From an uncultured SAR86 cluster bacterium (GTDB lineage Bacteria > Pseudomonadota > Gammaproteobacteria > Magnimaribacterales > AG-339-G14): a stretch of DNA of 36,111 nucleotides. A program made the translations under genes and the position numbers. Below are positions 1 through 8,004 of the stretch, piece after piece. The DNA lies in assembly GCA_902578495.1 (NCBI GenBank), contig CACHCY010000008.1:1-36111 (forward strand), in the 5' to 3' direction. The notes below the pieces were generated by a model that was not told the origin of the DNA, did not search any database, and saw nothing but the letters and a program-made list of their open reading frames with translations. Numbering within the stretch: the stretch's first letter is position 1; each line of letters opens with the position of its first letter.

Positions 1-27
1 TTTTTTTTACTATGACATATTAAATAA

Positions 28-540
28 ATGTCACAGGATTGCTTGTTGCTCAATGGAAACGGAAAGCCTATAAGCTACTTTCCTTTATCCGTTGTAGATT
101 GGAAAACTGCCATCAAGTTAGTTGTTACCAGAAACGTGATAATAGTTAGAGAGTATCCAGATTGGTTCGTTCATTCACCTAGCATGAAACTCAAAGTTCC
201 AAGCATTATTATGTTGAGGAAATATTACAAGTATACAAATCACGTAAAATTTTCAAGATCCAACGTCTTTCTTAGGGATATGTTCACATGCCAATATTGC
301 AAAGAAGTCTTTCAAAGAAAGGAATTAACCATCGATCATATAATTCCAAAATCAAAAGGAGGGGGATCGAGCTGGGAGAATGTCGTTACAGCATGCAAAG
401 ATTGCAATATTGCTAAAGCTGATAAATCTTTAGATTCTTCGCCTGTGGCAATAAAACCAAGTTATAGAGCACTATTAAGGGGCCAAAACTCTCAAATCGA
501 ATACAAAGACGATATGTGGAGAGAGTATATAGTTGCCTAA
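28..540 (+). CDS. HNH endonuclease family protein
   Basis: A 170-residue protein with an HNH (beta-beta-alpha-metal) nuclease module in its second half. Visible elements are a zinc-knuckle pair C88-x2-C91, the catalytic D103-H104 followed by IIPKSKGG, N118, the second knuckle C123-x2-C126 and N127/K130. The first 80 residues resemble the N-terminal part of the stand-alone HNH proteins common in bacterial chromosomes, next to no restriction or phage gene here. DNA cleavage is expected from the family, but the cellular role (repair or housekeeping) is unknown. The ATG at 28 is preceded by AT-rich sequence without a clear ribosome site. The gene ends one base before the convergent peroxiredoxin-like gene. 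Nothing suggests truncation. Confidence 0.85.
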   Translation: MSQDCLLLNGNGKPISYFPLSVVDWKTAIKLVVTRNVIIVREYPDWFVHSPSMKLKVPSIIMLRKYYKYTNHVKFSRSNVFLRDMFTCQYCKEVFQRKELTIDHIIPKSKGGGSSWENVVTACKDCNIAKADKSLDSSPVAIKPSYRALLRGQNSQIEYKDDMWREYIVA

Positions 541-541
541 A

Positions 542-1123
542 TTATCCGTATTTGACTGAACAACCGTAAGGTCTTGTTTTTGAAACAGACAGAGGTTTGT
601 TTGACTTAATATCATTAACAACTTTTTTTACAAAATTAGTAGATTGATTTAAGTCTGTTGTCCAAAACTTTGTACCTCCAGCATCATCAATCGCACCTTG
701 ATAAATAATATCTTTATTTTTATCAGCAATAAAAATATGAGGTGTGGTTTTTGCATTAAATTTTTTACCTAAGTCACCATTCTTATCAACCAAAATATGA
801 TCAGGAAAACTTCCAAAAGATGCAAAAGTATTCACAGCATCGTTTGGTTGAATATATCCCTGTTTACCTTCAGCAGACGAAATCACTGTAATCCAAATTA
901 CATTTTTACTTTTGGCAAACTTTTGAGTAGTTTGCATATTATTTGATCCGTAATGTCTTTTAACGTAGGGACATTCTAGATTTGACCATTCAAAAATGAT
1001 TTCAGAGTCAATTTGAGAAAGATCAACCTCTTTTCCCTCTGAATTTATAAAATTAATATCCTTGATATTAAAAGCTGAAGCATTAAAAGATACGAGTAAG
1101 AGTAGGATGATTAGTTTTTTCAT
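542..1123 (-). CDS. Secreted peroxiredoxin-like thioredoxin-fold protein
   Basis: A 193-residue thioredoxin-fold protein with a Sec signal peptide (hydrophobic residues 4-17, AxA-type site near 17). It lacks CxxC. A single cysteine lies in the context ECPYVKRHY (C51), the pattern of AhpC/TSA-like redoxins, and a second lies near the C-terminus (C188, in PYGCSVKY). These could act as peroxidatic and resolving cysteines. It is the last gene of the yqgE > dsbD-like operon and shares an ATGA stop/start overlap with the reductase gene. The established precedent is the ScsB-type DsbD reductases that keep a cell-envelope peroxiredoxin reduced, so I infer that it receives electrons from its neighbour. 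A non-peroxidase redoxin is the alternative. Confidence 0.8.
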   Translation of the reverse strand: MKKLIILLLLVSFNASAFNIKDINFINSEGKEVDLSQIDSEIIFEWSNLECPYVKRHYGSNNMQTTQKFAKSKNVIWITVISSAEGKQGYIQPNDAVNTFASFGSFPDHILVDKNGDLGKKFNAKTTPHIFIADKNKDIIYQGAIDDAGGTKFWTTDLNQSTNFVKKVVNDIKSNKPLSVSKTRPYGCSVKYG

Positions 1124-3123
1124 AATTTTCTTAAAGCATTTAAAACCATAGTTTCTGTAAGAATTTCTGGAAGTATTATGGCATCAGTTCCATCGCCTTT
1201 AAATAATAAATACAAAGGAACACCGCTTCTTCCATAACTTTCAAGAACAGCTGAAATATTTTCATTCCTTTCAGTCCAATCGTAGACAATATAATCAATT
1301 TTATTTGTATCTAAATATTCTAAAACAGTCGAAGATTTTAATACTCGGGCTTCATTCACCTTGCAAGTAATACACCAGTCAGCTGTAAAATTTACAAAAG
1401 TAGGATTCTGAAATTCAAAATCATTCGTATCAATTATTTTTTCAACTTTTGAGCTTTCCTCAGAATTTGAACTCATAGGAACAAAAAAAGTTAATGAAAT
1501 GATCGATAGAATAATTAGTAAAGTTTTTGCTTTATTGACTACCTGACTTTCTGATTCTTTAAGGTTAGATAGCCAAATTATGAAGATTGTAACTAGGGAT
1601 CCAACTAAAACTAGAGATAAGTCAAATCTATTCAGTTGAGCTGACAATATCCAGAATAACCAAATAGCCGTCAATCCCATTGGAAAAGCCATAAATTGTT
1701 TCAGATTTTCCATCCAAGGCCCTGGTTTTGGTAAAAAAGAAATTAATCTAGGATTGAAACTAAGAACAAGATAGGGGAGACAAAAACCTAATGCTAAAGA
1801 CAAAAAAATTGGATAAGTTTGATAGCTAGGTTGAAGCAGCGCTAAACCAAGTGCCGAACCCATGAAGGGAGCCGTACAAGGAGTTGCTACTATTACAGCA
1901 AGGAACCCTGTAAAGAAACTGCTTGAGTATCCAGATGAACCTGAAACTGCATTACCAGTAAAAGCTAAATTAAGATTTAGAGACGAAATGAAAAAACCAG
2001 ATAAAAAAATAAATAAGAAAATTAACAATGTGAGAAAAATAGGTGATTGAAGTTGAAATCCCCAGCCAACCTGAATTCCAAAATATTTGAATAATAAAAT
2101 TACGCTACAGATTAATAAGAATGTGAGCATTGCTCCAGCAGCAAAGATTAATCCATGAGCTTTAACTTCTTTCGGAGAATCAGACTTTTCAATAAAGTTA
2201 AATATTTTTAAAGATAAAACAGGAAAGACACAAGGCATCAAATTCAAAATTAGCCCACCGATCAATGCAAACAACAGAGCTGTGAAAAAAGAGATTTCAT
2301 TAAAGTTGCTTTCTTGAACGAGGCCTCTGCTATCACCTTTGATTTCATAATTAAAAATACCATCTTGGGTCTTGATGCTTAAAACTCCGGATAATAAATT
2401 AAGATTTTTACTATCAGCAGTTTTCTTAATTTCCAAATTATAAGAACTATTAATTTTTGATAAGTTTTGTGGTTCAGCATAATTTATGAATCCGTACTCA
2501 TAAGGAAAAAAATAAGACTCATAAATATTTGATGGATAATCAAAAGATAAATTGAATGTCTCAAAGTTCTTATAGGAAATCACCTTAAAGTTTTTAAGGT
2601 TTATCTTTTGGACGGTTCGCGTTTTAATTTCTTTTAATTGATCGTTGCTCAGAGAATTTACATTTTGATAGGGGAATTTGATTTTCCCTGACCCGGATTG
2701 AGGTATGCATATTTCTTTACAAACAAGCCAATTTGCTTTTAAACCAATTTCGAATTGTTTGGGAATGATTTTTGGACTTTTAAGAATAAAAGGTAATGTT
2801 ACTTGATCATCAAAGCCATAGGTCATTAAAGGCGGGAAAGGAATTTTGTCCGGACTTGGCCAGATCGGTCCACTCATTTGAAATCCCTCAGGAAGTTCCC
2901 ATTCGAACTCAGCAGGATCACCTGAGTCCCCTGGATTGATCCAATAAGTATGCCAACCTTTATCCATACTAATTTCTATAGTTAAAATATTTTCCGAATT
3001 GGCGTTAATTTCGTTACTCTCAGGGTAGAAATTTAGTTTTGAATGGCTGTCATTTATGATTAACGTTGCCTGAGTAAGCAAACTGAAGAAAAGTGAAATT
3101 ACAATGAAAAATTTTAATTTCAT
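1120..3123 (-). CDS. dsbD: DsbD/ScsB-like thiol:disulfide interchange protein
   Basis: A 667-residue inner-membrane electron transporter that should carry reducing equivalents from cytoplasmic thioredoxin to the periplasm. Order of parts: signal peptide (1-19); a periplasmic DsbD-alpha-type domain with WHTYWINPGDSG near 57-67 and a C135-x3-C139 pair; a membrane domain from about 277 with C298 (LMPCVFPVLS) and C416 (ATPCTAPFMG), the two transmembrane redox cysteines; and a C-terminal periplasmic thioredoxin domain with W-C584-I-T-C587-K. All three redox modules are intact. The N-terminal domain looks more like the ScsB class than E. coli DsbD. The gene overlaps yqgE by ATGA and the peroxiredoxin-like gene by ATGA, so translation is probably coupled and that downstream protein is a likely client. 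Confidence 0.92.
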   Translation of the reverse strand: MKLKFFIVISLFFSLLTQATLIINDSHSKLNFYPESNEINANSENILTIEISMDKGWHTYWINPGDSGDPAEFEWELPEGFQMSGPIWPSPDKIPFPPLMTYGFDDQVTLPFILKSPKIIPKQFEIGLKANWLVCKEICIPQSGSGKIKFPYQNVNSLSNDQLKEIKTRTVQKINLKNFKVISYKNFETFNLSFDYPSNIYESYFFPYEYGFINYAEPQNLSKINSSYNLEIKKTADSKNLNLLSGVLSIKTQDGIFNYEIKGDSRGLVQESNFNEISFFTALLFALIGGLILNLMPCVFPVLSLKIFNFIEKSDSPKEVKAHGLIFAAGAMLTFLLICSVILLFKYFGIQVGWGFQLQSPIFLTLLIFLFIFLSGFFISSLNLNLAFTGNAVSGSSGYSSSFFTGFLAVIVATPCTAPFMGSALGLALLQPSYQTYPIFLSLALGFCLPYLVLSFNPRLISFLPKPGPWMENLKQFMAFPMGLTAIWLFWILSAQLNRFDLSLVLVGSLVTIFIIWLSNLKESESQVVNKAKTLLIILSIISLTFFVPMSSNSEESSKVEKIIDTNDFEFQNPTFVNFTADWCITCKVNEARVLKSSTVLEYLDTNKIDYIVYDWTERNENISAVLESYGRSGVPLYLLFKGDGTDAIILPEILTETMVLNALRKL

Positions 3124-3671
3124 GAACTGCCTTGAGTTTGATTAATTATTCTAGGGTCAAAACCACTAACTTCTGATAATTTATTAATTTTTAAATTATT
3201 AGGCGTATCAAAAAGAATTTCTTGATGGGCATCAGTTATTTCCCATGCATTCTGTGCTATTTCATTTTCCAACTGATTTGGACCCCATCCAGTGTATCCA
3301 AAAGAAATAATAAATTTATCCGGAAACTTTCCCTTCAGGATATTTTCTATCACCTGTTTATTTGATGAAAAACCTATCTCATTTGTTACCCGAACATCAG
3401 GCTTATTAACTTTATCTATTGTGTGAAGAACAAAGATAGAAGTAGACTCAACTGGCCCACCTAGAGCTATTTTCTGATTAAGATGTTTCTTTTCTTTGAC
3501 ATCTAAAAAATTATCAACCATTTGAACATCTATTGACCTGTTGACGATTAAACCTAAGGATCCTTCCTTGTTGTTTTCACATACATATATTAATGAATCA
3601 GCAAAATAGTCTTTTTCTTCATATTCCGCAGGAGAATAATATAGGAATTTATTTCTCAAAAAATCAGTCAT
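3120..3671 (-). CDS. yqgE: YqgE/AlgH family protein (UPF0301, DUF179)
   Basis: A 183-residue cytoplasmic protein of the DUF179 family. It has the family signatures: an early IYVCENN..GSLGLIVNR block, GGPVESTSIFVLHT in the middle, and FGYTGWGPNQLENEI with AWEI after it. The length is typical. The biochemical function is not established; the family is often reported as a putative transcriptional regulator. In many gammaproteobacteria yqgE is followed by yqgF/ruvX; here it heads an operon with the periplasmic thiol reductase instead. It is divergent from nadA, and a TATAAT on the minus strand (3686-3681) ends nine bases before its ATG, which predicts a nearly leaderless mRNA. Confidence 0.9.
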   Translation of the reverse strand: MTDFLRNKFLYYSPAEYEEKDYFADSLIYVCENNKEGSLGLIVNRSIDVQMVDNFLDVKEKKHLNQKIALGGPVESTSIFVLHTIDKVNKPDVRVTNEIGFSSNKQVIENILKGKFPDKFIISFGYTGWGPNQLENEIAQNAWEITDAHQEILFDTPNNLKINKLSEVSGFDPRIINQTQGSS

Positions 3672-3680
3672 TTATCAAAA

Positions 3681-3701
3681 ATTATATTATCCACTTATAA
3701 T
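3681..3701. promoter_or_regulatory. Divergent -10 elements of yqgE and nadA
   Basis: There is a perfect TATAAT on the minus strand at 3686-3681, ahead of yqgE, and another on the plus strand at 3696-3701, ahead of nadA. The plus-strand box contains the first possible nadA ATG (3700), which favours the next ATG at 3733. The -35 elements are poor. The assignment rests on sequence match and position only. Confidence 0.5.
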
Positions 3702-3732
3702 GGGGGCACACGCAGTAAAAACAATTAATTAC

Positions 3733-4764
3733 ATGGATAGTAAGAATTTTATTTCCAAGTCCCTAAGGCAGGAGCATCTTAAAAAAATTTCTGGATTAAG
3801 ATATGAAGACGAGGAGAAGTATGAGTTGCAGTCAGAAATTAGAAATCTTTTGAAGAAGAATAATGCTTCATTGATAGCTCATTACTACACAGATCCAGCC
3901 ATACAAGATTTAGCTTTAGATACTGATGGATGCGTTGGTGATTCTTTAGATATGGCTAAATTTGGCGCCATTGTAGATTCAGATACATTAGTTGTTTGCG
4001 GGGTAAAATTCATGGGAGAGACTGCGAAAATTTTATCACCAAAAAAAACTGTTCTCATGCCGACCCTAGAAGCAACATGCTCACTTGATTTAGGCTGTAA
4101 AGCAGAGGATTTACAACTGCTTAAGGATCAGTATCCTGATAGAGAAGTTATTGTTTACGCTAATACTTCCGCAGAAGTTAAATCTATTGCAGATTGGGTT
4201 GTTACTTCAAGCATCGCCTTGGATGTTATGGAAAGGCTTATGTCTGAAGGCAAAAAATTTATTTGGGCTCCGGATAAGCATTTAGGAAACTACATACAAA
4301 AAGAAATAGGTGCAGACATGATCATATGGGATGGATCCTGTGTAGTTCATGAAGAATTTAAATTAGAGGGCATCATGAACCTTAAGCATTTACATTCAGA
4401 TGCGTTAATTCTGGCTCATCCAGAATGTCCAGATAAAGTTTTGAATATTTCAGATTTTGTAGGATCTACTTCACAAATTTTAAAATTTGCAAAAAAAACA
4501 GACAACCTAGAATTCATTGTAGCAACTGATGCAGGGATTTTTCATCAATTGACATTGCAAAATCCAAACAAAGAATTTTTTCAAGCTCCTTCATCTGGGA
4601 AAGGAGCTACGTGTATTTCCTGTGCATATTGTCCTTGGATGGGTATGAATGATTTACTCAAGTTAAGAGATGTCTTGGTAAATAAAGATAACGAAATATC
4701 ATTAGAGGAAAACATTGCAGATAAAGCTCAAAAATCAGTTAAAAGGATGATTGATTTTGTTTAA
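3733..4764 (+). CDS. nadA: Quinolinate synthase A
   Basis: NadA condenses iminoaspartate with dihydroxyacetone phosphate to quinolinate, the second step of de novo NAD synthesis, using a [4Fe-4S] cluster. The sequence follows E. coli NadA throughout: AHYYTDPAIQDLA, GVKFMGETAKILSP, EATCSLDLGC, YANTSAEVK, DWVVTSSIA, WAPDKHLG, GSCVVHEEF and GATCISCAYCPWM. The three cluster cysteines are those in EATC, GSC and GATC. The ATG at 3733 gives 343 residues, close to the usual length. An in-frame ATG at 3700 would add 11 residues but lies inside a TATAAT box, so I prefer 3733. nadC overlaps the 3' end by 14 nt. nadB is not in the window. Confidence 0.96.
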   Translation: MDSKNFISKSLRQEHLKKISGLRYEDEEKYELQSEIRNLLKKNNASLIAHYYTDPAIQDLALDTDGCVGDSLDMAKFGAIVDSDTLVVCGVKFMGETAKILSPKKTVLMPTLEATCSLDLGCKAEDLQLLKDQYPDREVIVYANTSAEVKSIADWVVTSSIALDVMERLMSEGKKFIWAPDKHLGNYIQKEIGADMIIWDGSCVVHEEFKLEGIMNLKHLHSDALILAHPECPDKVLNISDFVGSTSQILKFAKKTDNLEFIVATDAGIFHQLTLQNPNKEFFQAPSSGKGATCISCAYCPWMGMNDLLKLRDVLVNKDNEISLEENIADKAQKSVKRMIDFV

Positions 4765-5584
4765 TCACAAAAAGATTTATAAAAGCGATGTTCAACTTGC
4801 TCTATCAGAAGACTTAGGAGATAAAGATCTTTCTGATGGAATTATTAGAGATCAAATAGTTACAGCTTTTCTGAAAGCAAAAGATGATGGTCTCTTTTGT
4901 GGTCGAGACTGGTTTGAAGAGTCTTTTATCCAAATAGATAAAAAAATTGAATTTAAGTGGAAATTCAACGACGGTGATTTTTTTAAGAATGGCGACGAAA
5001 TTGTTGAAATTAAAGGGAATATAAATTCAATTCTAAAATCAGAAAGGACTGCTATCAATTTTGTTCAATTTTTATCTGGAATTTCAACCAACACTCAAAA
5101 AAAAGTTAATCTTTTGAAAAATAAAAAGATTGATTTATTAGACACAAGAAAAACAATACCTGGTCTTCGATATTCTCAGAAATATGCAACTAGAATAGGA
5201 GGAGCTCGCAACCATAGGTTTGGATTATATGATGCAGTAATGATTAAAGAAAATCACATATCAATGTTTAATAGCTTGGATGAATTAGTGTTGGATGACA
5301 TAGATAGAGGTAAATTTTTGGAAATCGAAGTTGATACGCTGAATAAGATCGAGCCAGCTTTAAATCACTCTCCAGATGTTATTATGTTTGATAACTTTTC
5401 AATTGAAGACATAAAAAAGGGTATAGATATAGTTGGAAATAGATCAAAGATAGAGGTATCTGGTATTTTGGACGTGCAACAGTTCAAAGAAGTATCTAAA
5501 TTAAATATTCACTTTATTTCACTTGGAGAATTAACTAAAAACATCAAGTCTATCGATTTTTCTTTGTTACTTAAGAAACTATGA
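4751..5584 (+). CDS. nadC: Nicotinate-nucleotide pyrophosphorylase (quinolinate phosphoribosyltransferase)
   Basis: NadC converts quinolinate and PRPP to nicotinate mononucleotide, the step after NadA. The 277-residue protein shows the type II phosphoribosyltransferase signatures: LDTRKTIPGLR, the YATRIGGARNHRFGLYDAVMIKENHI block that builds the substrate and PRPP site, the acidic EIEVDTL strand, and a C-terminal EVSGILDV...FISLGELTK barrel end. The start lies within the last 14 nt of nadA, so the two are translationally coupled. The stop forms an ATGA overlap with the lipoprotein gene that follows, placing that unknown protein in the same transcript. Confidence 0.95.
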   Translation: MILFNHKKIYKSDVQLALSEDLGDKDLSDGIIRDQIVTAFLKAKDDGLFCGRDWFEESFIQIDKKIEFKWKFNDGDFFKNGDEIVEIKGNINSILKSERTAINFVQFLSGISTNTQKKVNLLKNKKIDLLDTRKTIPGLRYSQKYATRIGGARNHRFGLYDAVMIKENHISMFNSLDELVLDDIDRGKFLEIEVDTLNKIEPALNHSPDVIMFDNFSIEDIKKGIDIVGNRSKIEVSGILDVQQFKEVSKLNIHFISLGELTKNIKSIDFSLLLKKL

Positions 5585-6228
5585 AAAAGTATTTAATTAT
5601 CTTCTTTTTTATTTTTGGTTATTCCTGTTCTTACAAAAACAATCTAGATATTGATTCATCTCATTACAAATATTCGTGGTGCAATTTAAATGATGAAATG
5701 GATACTTTGGATTTATTTAACTTTATAAAGGATTTCGAACTAATTTTTAATCAAAGAAAAAATAAGCAAAAAATTACCATAAATTATCTTAAGCCTGAGT
5801 TTGATGTTGGAAGTTATGATTTTTTAATTGAAACAACTATTGAGGCCAATGACAAAACTGACATTGATTTCAATTTACATGATCTTTTTATTTTTGAAGG
5901 ATCTAATACTTTTGATTGTTTTGATTATCTTGAATATGGTTCTGAGAAAGAAAGAGACCAAAGTAAATTAACCAATCCTTTTTTTACATATTTTATTTTC
6001 TGTAAAAATACTTCAATACCTTCAACAAGAACTGACATAAGTTTACTTAAACCTAAAATTACTTCCGATGAGTATGACTTTCTGCTTAAAACAGAATTAA
6101 AAGAAAATCATTCTTATGATTTTTTCGATGAAAAATTTGAGCTAAATTCAATCTGTAATTTATTTGAACTGGATAATTTTAAAGAATATTATTCATATGA
6201 AACATTTAATCTTTTTAATAATTGGTAA
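5581..6228 (+). CDS. Putative lipoprotein with an internal duplication
   Basis: A 215-residue protein that I do not recognise with confidence. Residues 1-15 are a short hydrophobic signal ending in G-Y-S-C16, an imperfect lipobox, so it is probably a lipoprotein. The mature part seems to be two related halves. Each has a Cys in an aromatic context (YSWC34N and YFIFC141K), then LKP (70-72 and 156-158), then YDFL (79-82 and 165-168) and an acidic/Asn-rich tail. It is rich in Asp, Asn, Phe and Tyr. It recalls small 'WCN'-type secreted proteins seen in marine gammaproteobacteria, but only by memory. It overlaps nadC by ATGA and lies 4 nt ahead of the serine hydrolase, so it is an operon member with no evident link to NAD synthesis. 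Confidence 0.75.
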   Translation: MKKYLIIFFFIFGYSCSYKNNLDIDSSHYKYSWCNLNDEMDTLDLFNFIKDFELIFNQRKNKQKITINYLKPEFDVGSYDFLIETTIEANDKTDIDFNLHDLFIFEGSNTFDCFDYLEYGSEKERDQSKLTNPFFTYFIFCKNTSIPSTRTDISLLKPKITSDEYDFLLKTELKENHSYDFFDEKFELNSICNLFELDNFKEYYSYETFNLFNNW

Positions 6229-6232
6229 TTTC

Positions 6233-7552
6233 ATGAATTTTCAGCGCCTATACATTTTTCTTTTCTTAATCTTTTCTATTAATTTTTTATCCGCCTCTAG
6301 TTTCAGTGACGAGCGTTTGCAAAGGATCACAGCGATGTTGGATGATCTTGTGGAGGAGAAACAATTTCCTGGGTTTGTGACAATCATCACTAAAGATGGA
6401 AAACCTATATTAAAAGTTGTAAATGGATACAAAGACATCGATAAAAAAATCCCCATGAAGGAAGATGCGTTATTCAGAATTTATTCGATGTCTAAACCAA
6501 TCACAGGAGTAGCTTTGATGATTTTGGTTGATAGAGGCCTTATTAAATTAAGCGATCCTATTTCTAAATTTATTCCTGAGTTTAAAAATACAAAAGTAGT
6601 TAACGAGGCTGGTGACTTTTTTGATCTTGACAGGCCAGTCACAGTCTTGGATGCAGCCACTCATACTTCAGGGCTAATTTATGCATGGCTTCCTACCGAA
6701 ACTATTGCCAATGATATCTACGAAGAAAAGAATCTGCATCCTTACTATTATTTAGATCTTGAAGTGACTGCTGATCAAACAGATTTTTCTATTCCAGCAG
6801 GAAAACCATTTTCAAATATATGTGAATTTGCACAAGAACTTGCTTCAGCTCCTTTAGTCCATCAGCCCGGAGAAAAATGGACCTATGGTGTTGGTATGGA
6901 TTTGCTTGGATGCATCATAGAAAAAGTATCAGGCATGACTTTTGGAAACTTTATGAAAGAGAACATATTTGATCCTTTAGGCATGAAAGATACTTCATTT
7001 GCTGTGCCTGAATCAGAAATCAACAGATTCACGAGTATGTACACACACAAGGGTGCTAGTGTTGGTGATATTCAAAGAGAATTCAACGATGAAATTTTCC
7101 CTGACGATTTAATCATAATGGACTCATACGAAGAAAGTCCTTATTTGAAAATGAACAAAGTTGAAGATGGTGGTTCCGGTCTTATCTCAACAGCAGAAGA
7201 TTATTTAAAATTCGGCCAGATGCTAAATGATAGAGGTTCTTTTGGAGAAAAGACTATTCTGAGCGAAGAAGCTTTTACAATGTTATCAAAAAGCTATATG
7301 GAAAATTTTGGTTTATTGGGTATTGTTAGTCTTGGAATGGGCCAGGCTATATGTATGGCAAAAATAACCAACCCTGCTTTTAGTCAATTTTATCAATCTG
7401 AAGGAAGTTTAAGCTGGGGTGGAGCTGCTTCTACAATTTTTTGGGCCGACCCAGTAGAAGATATTGTTTTAGTTCACATGACGCAAGTTCTCGGGCATCC
7501 AGTAGATTTAAGAGTAGATCTTGATAGGCTTACATACTCCTCTAGAAATTGA
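6233..7552 (+). CDS. Secreted serine hydrolase, beta-lactamase class C/EstB family
   Basis: A 439-residue protein of the penicillin-binding/class C beta-lactamase fold, most like the EstB-type esterases. The signal peptide is residues 1-22. Motifs: S85-M-S-K88 (catalytic Ser and Lys), W-T-Y218-G-V-G (the catalytic Tyr motif, in the EstB form rather than YxN), GGSGLIS, and a C-terminal SWGGAAS in place of the KTG box. An ester or peptide-like substrate is more likely than a beta-lactam, but the substrate cannot be read from sequence. The start at 6233 lies 4 nt after the lipoprotein stop and gives a clean signal peptide; in-frame starts at 6164 and 6197 lie inside the upstream gene. Confidence 0.87.
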   Translation: MNFQRLYIFLFLIFSINFLSASSFSDERLQRITAMLDDLVEEKQFPGFVTIITKDGKPILKVVNGYKDIDKKIPMKEDALFRIYSMSKPITGVALMILVDRGLIKLSDPISKFIPEFKNTKVVNEAGDFFDLDRPVTVLDAATHTSGLIYAWLPTETIANDIYEEKNLHPYYYLDLEVTADQTDFSIPAGKPFSNICEFAQELASAPLVHQPGEKWTYGVGMDLLGCIIEKVSGMTFGNFMKENIFDPLGMKDTSFAVPESEINRFTSMYTHKGASVGDIQREFNDEIFPDDLIIMDSYEESPYLKMNKVEDGGSGLISTAEDYLKFGQMLNDRGSFGEKTILSEEAFTMLSKSYMENFGLLGIVSLGMGQAICMAKITNPAFSQFYQSEGSLSWGGAASTIFWADPVEDIVLVHMTQVLGHPVDLRVDLDRLTYSSRN

Positions 7553-8004
7553 ATAATATTGAAGACAATTTAATCAGAAAAAAATTAATGGATTTTTTAT
7601 CTCGAAGAGATCATTCAAAAAAAGAACTTTTTAATAAGCTTTTCAAAAGAGTTAATGATTTGGAACTACTTAATCAAGAAATTGATAGATTAGCCAACGA
7701 AGGACTCCAATCAGATGAAAGGTTTTCAGAGGCATACATAAGAAGTAAAACTCAAGCTGGTTATGGGCCCATAAAAATTAAAATGGAGCTAGCTCAAAAA
7801 GGAATTTCAAATAATTTTCTAGATAAAAAATTTTCTGAACTTGAAATTAACTGGGAAAAAGAAATTAACGACCTGCTTCTTAAAAAATTTCCCAAGACAA
7901 AATATAACTTTGAAGAAGAAAAAACAAAGGCAAAGGCAATAAACTTTTTGCAGAGAAGAGGTTTTGATTTTGATCTTTCTTACAGACAAGTGACAGGTTA
8001 TTAA
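7549..8004 (+). CDS. recX: Regulatory protein RecX
   Basis: RecX binds RecA and restrains its filament and recombinase activity. The 151-residue protein is mostly charged and helical, with the RecX repeats: LLSRRDHSKKEL-like first helix pair (here FLSRRDHSKKELFNKL), a middle ERFSEAYIRSK..GYGPIKIKMEL block and a final AINFLQRRGFDFDLS block. It begins with TTG, which overlaps the hydrolase stop as TTGA, and ends with TAATG overlapping dnaX. recA is not adjacent, whereas recX often follows recA in gammaproteobacteria, so here it is tied to a replication/repair run (recX-dnaX-recR). Confidence 0.9.
   Translation: MNNIEDNLIRKKLMDFLSRRDHSKKELFNKLFKRVNDLELLNQEIDRLANEGLQSDERFSEAYIRSKTQAGYGPIKIKMELAQKGISNNFLDKKFSELEINWEKEINDLLLKKFPKTKYNFEEEKTKAKAINFLQRRGFDFDLSYRQVTGY

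Noticed and set aside
1-27. T8 run at the left edge as the tail of a terminator
   Set aside because: The stem, if any, lies outside the window, so it cannot be judged.
28-540. HNH gene as part of a restriction system or mobile intron
   Set aside because: No methyltransferase, reverse transcriptase or repeat is near; it is a stand-alone gene with normal composition.
1862-2050. Plus-strand open frame inside the dsbD-like gene, and similar antisense frames elsewhere
   Set aside because: They are shadows of well-supported genes on the opposite strand, with no family resemblance.
6164-6232. N-terminal extension of the serine hydrolase
   Set aside because: It lies inside the lipoprotein gene, and starting at 6233 gives a clean signal peptide 4 nt after that gene's stop.
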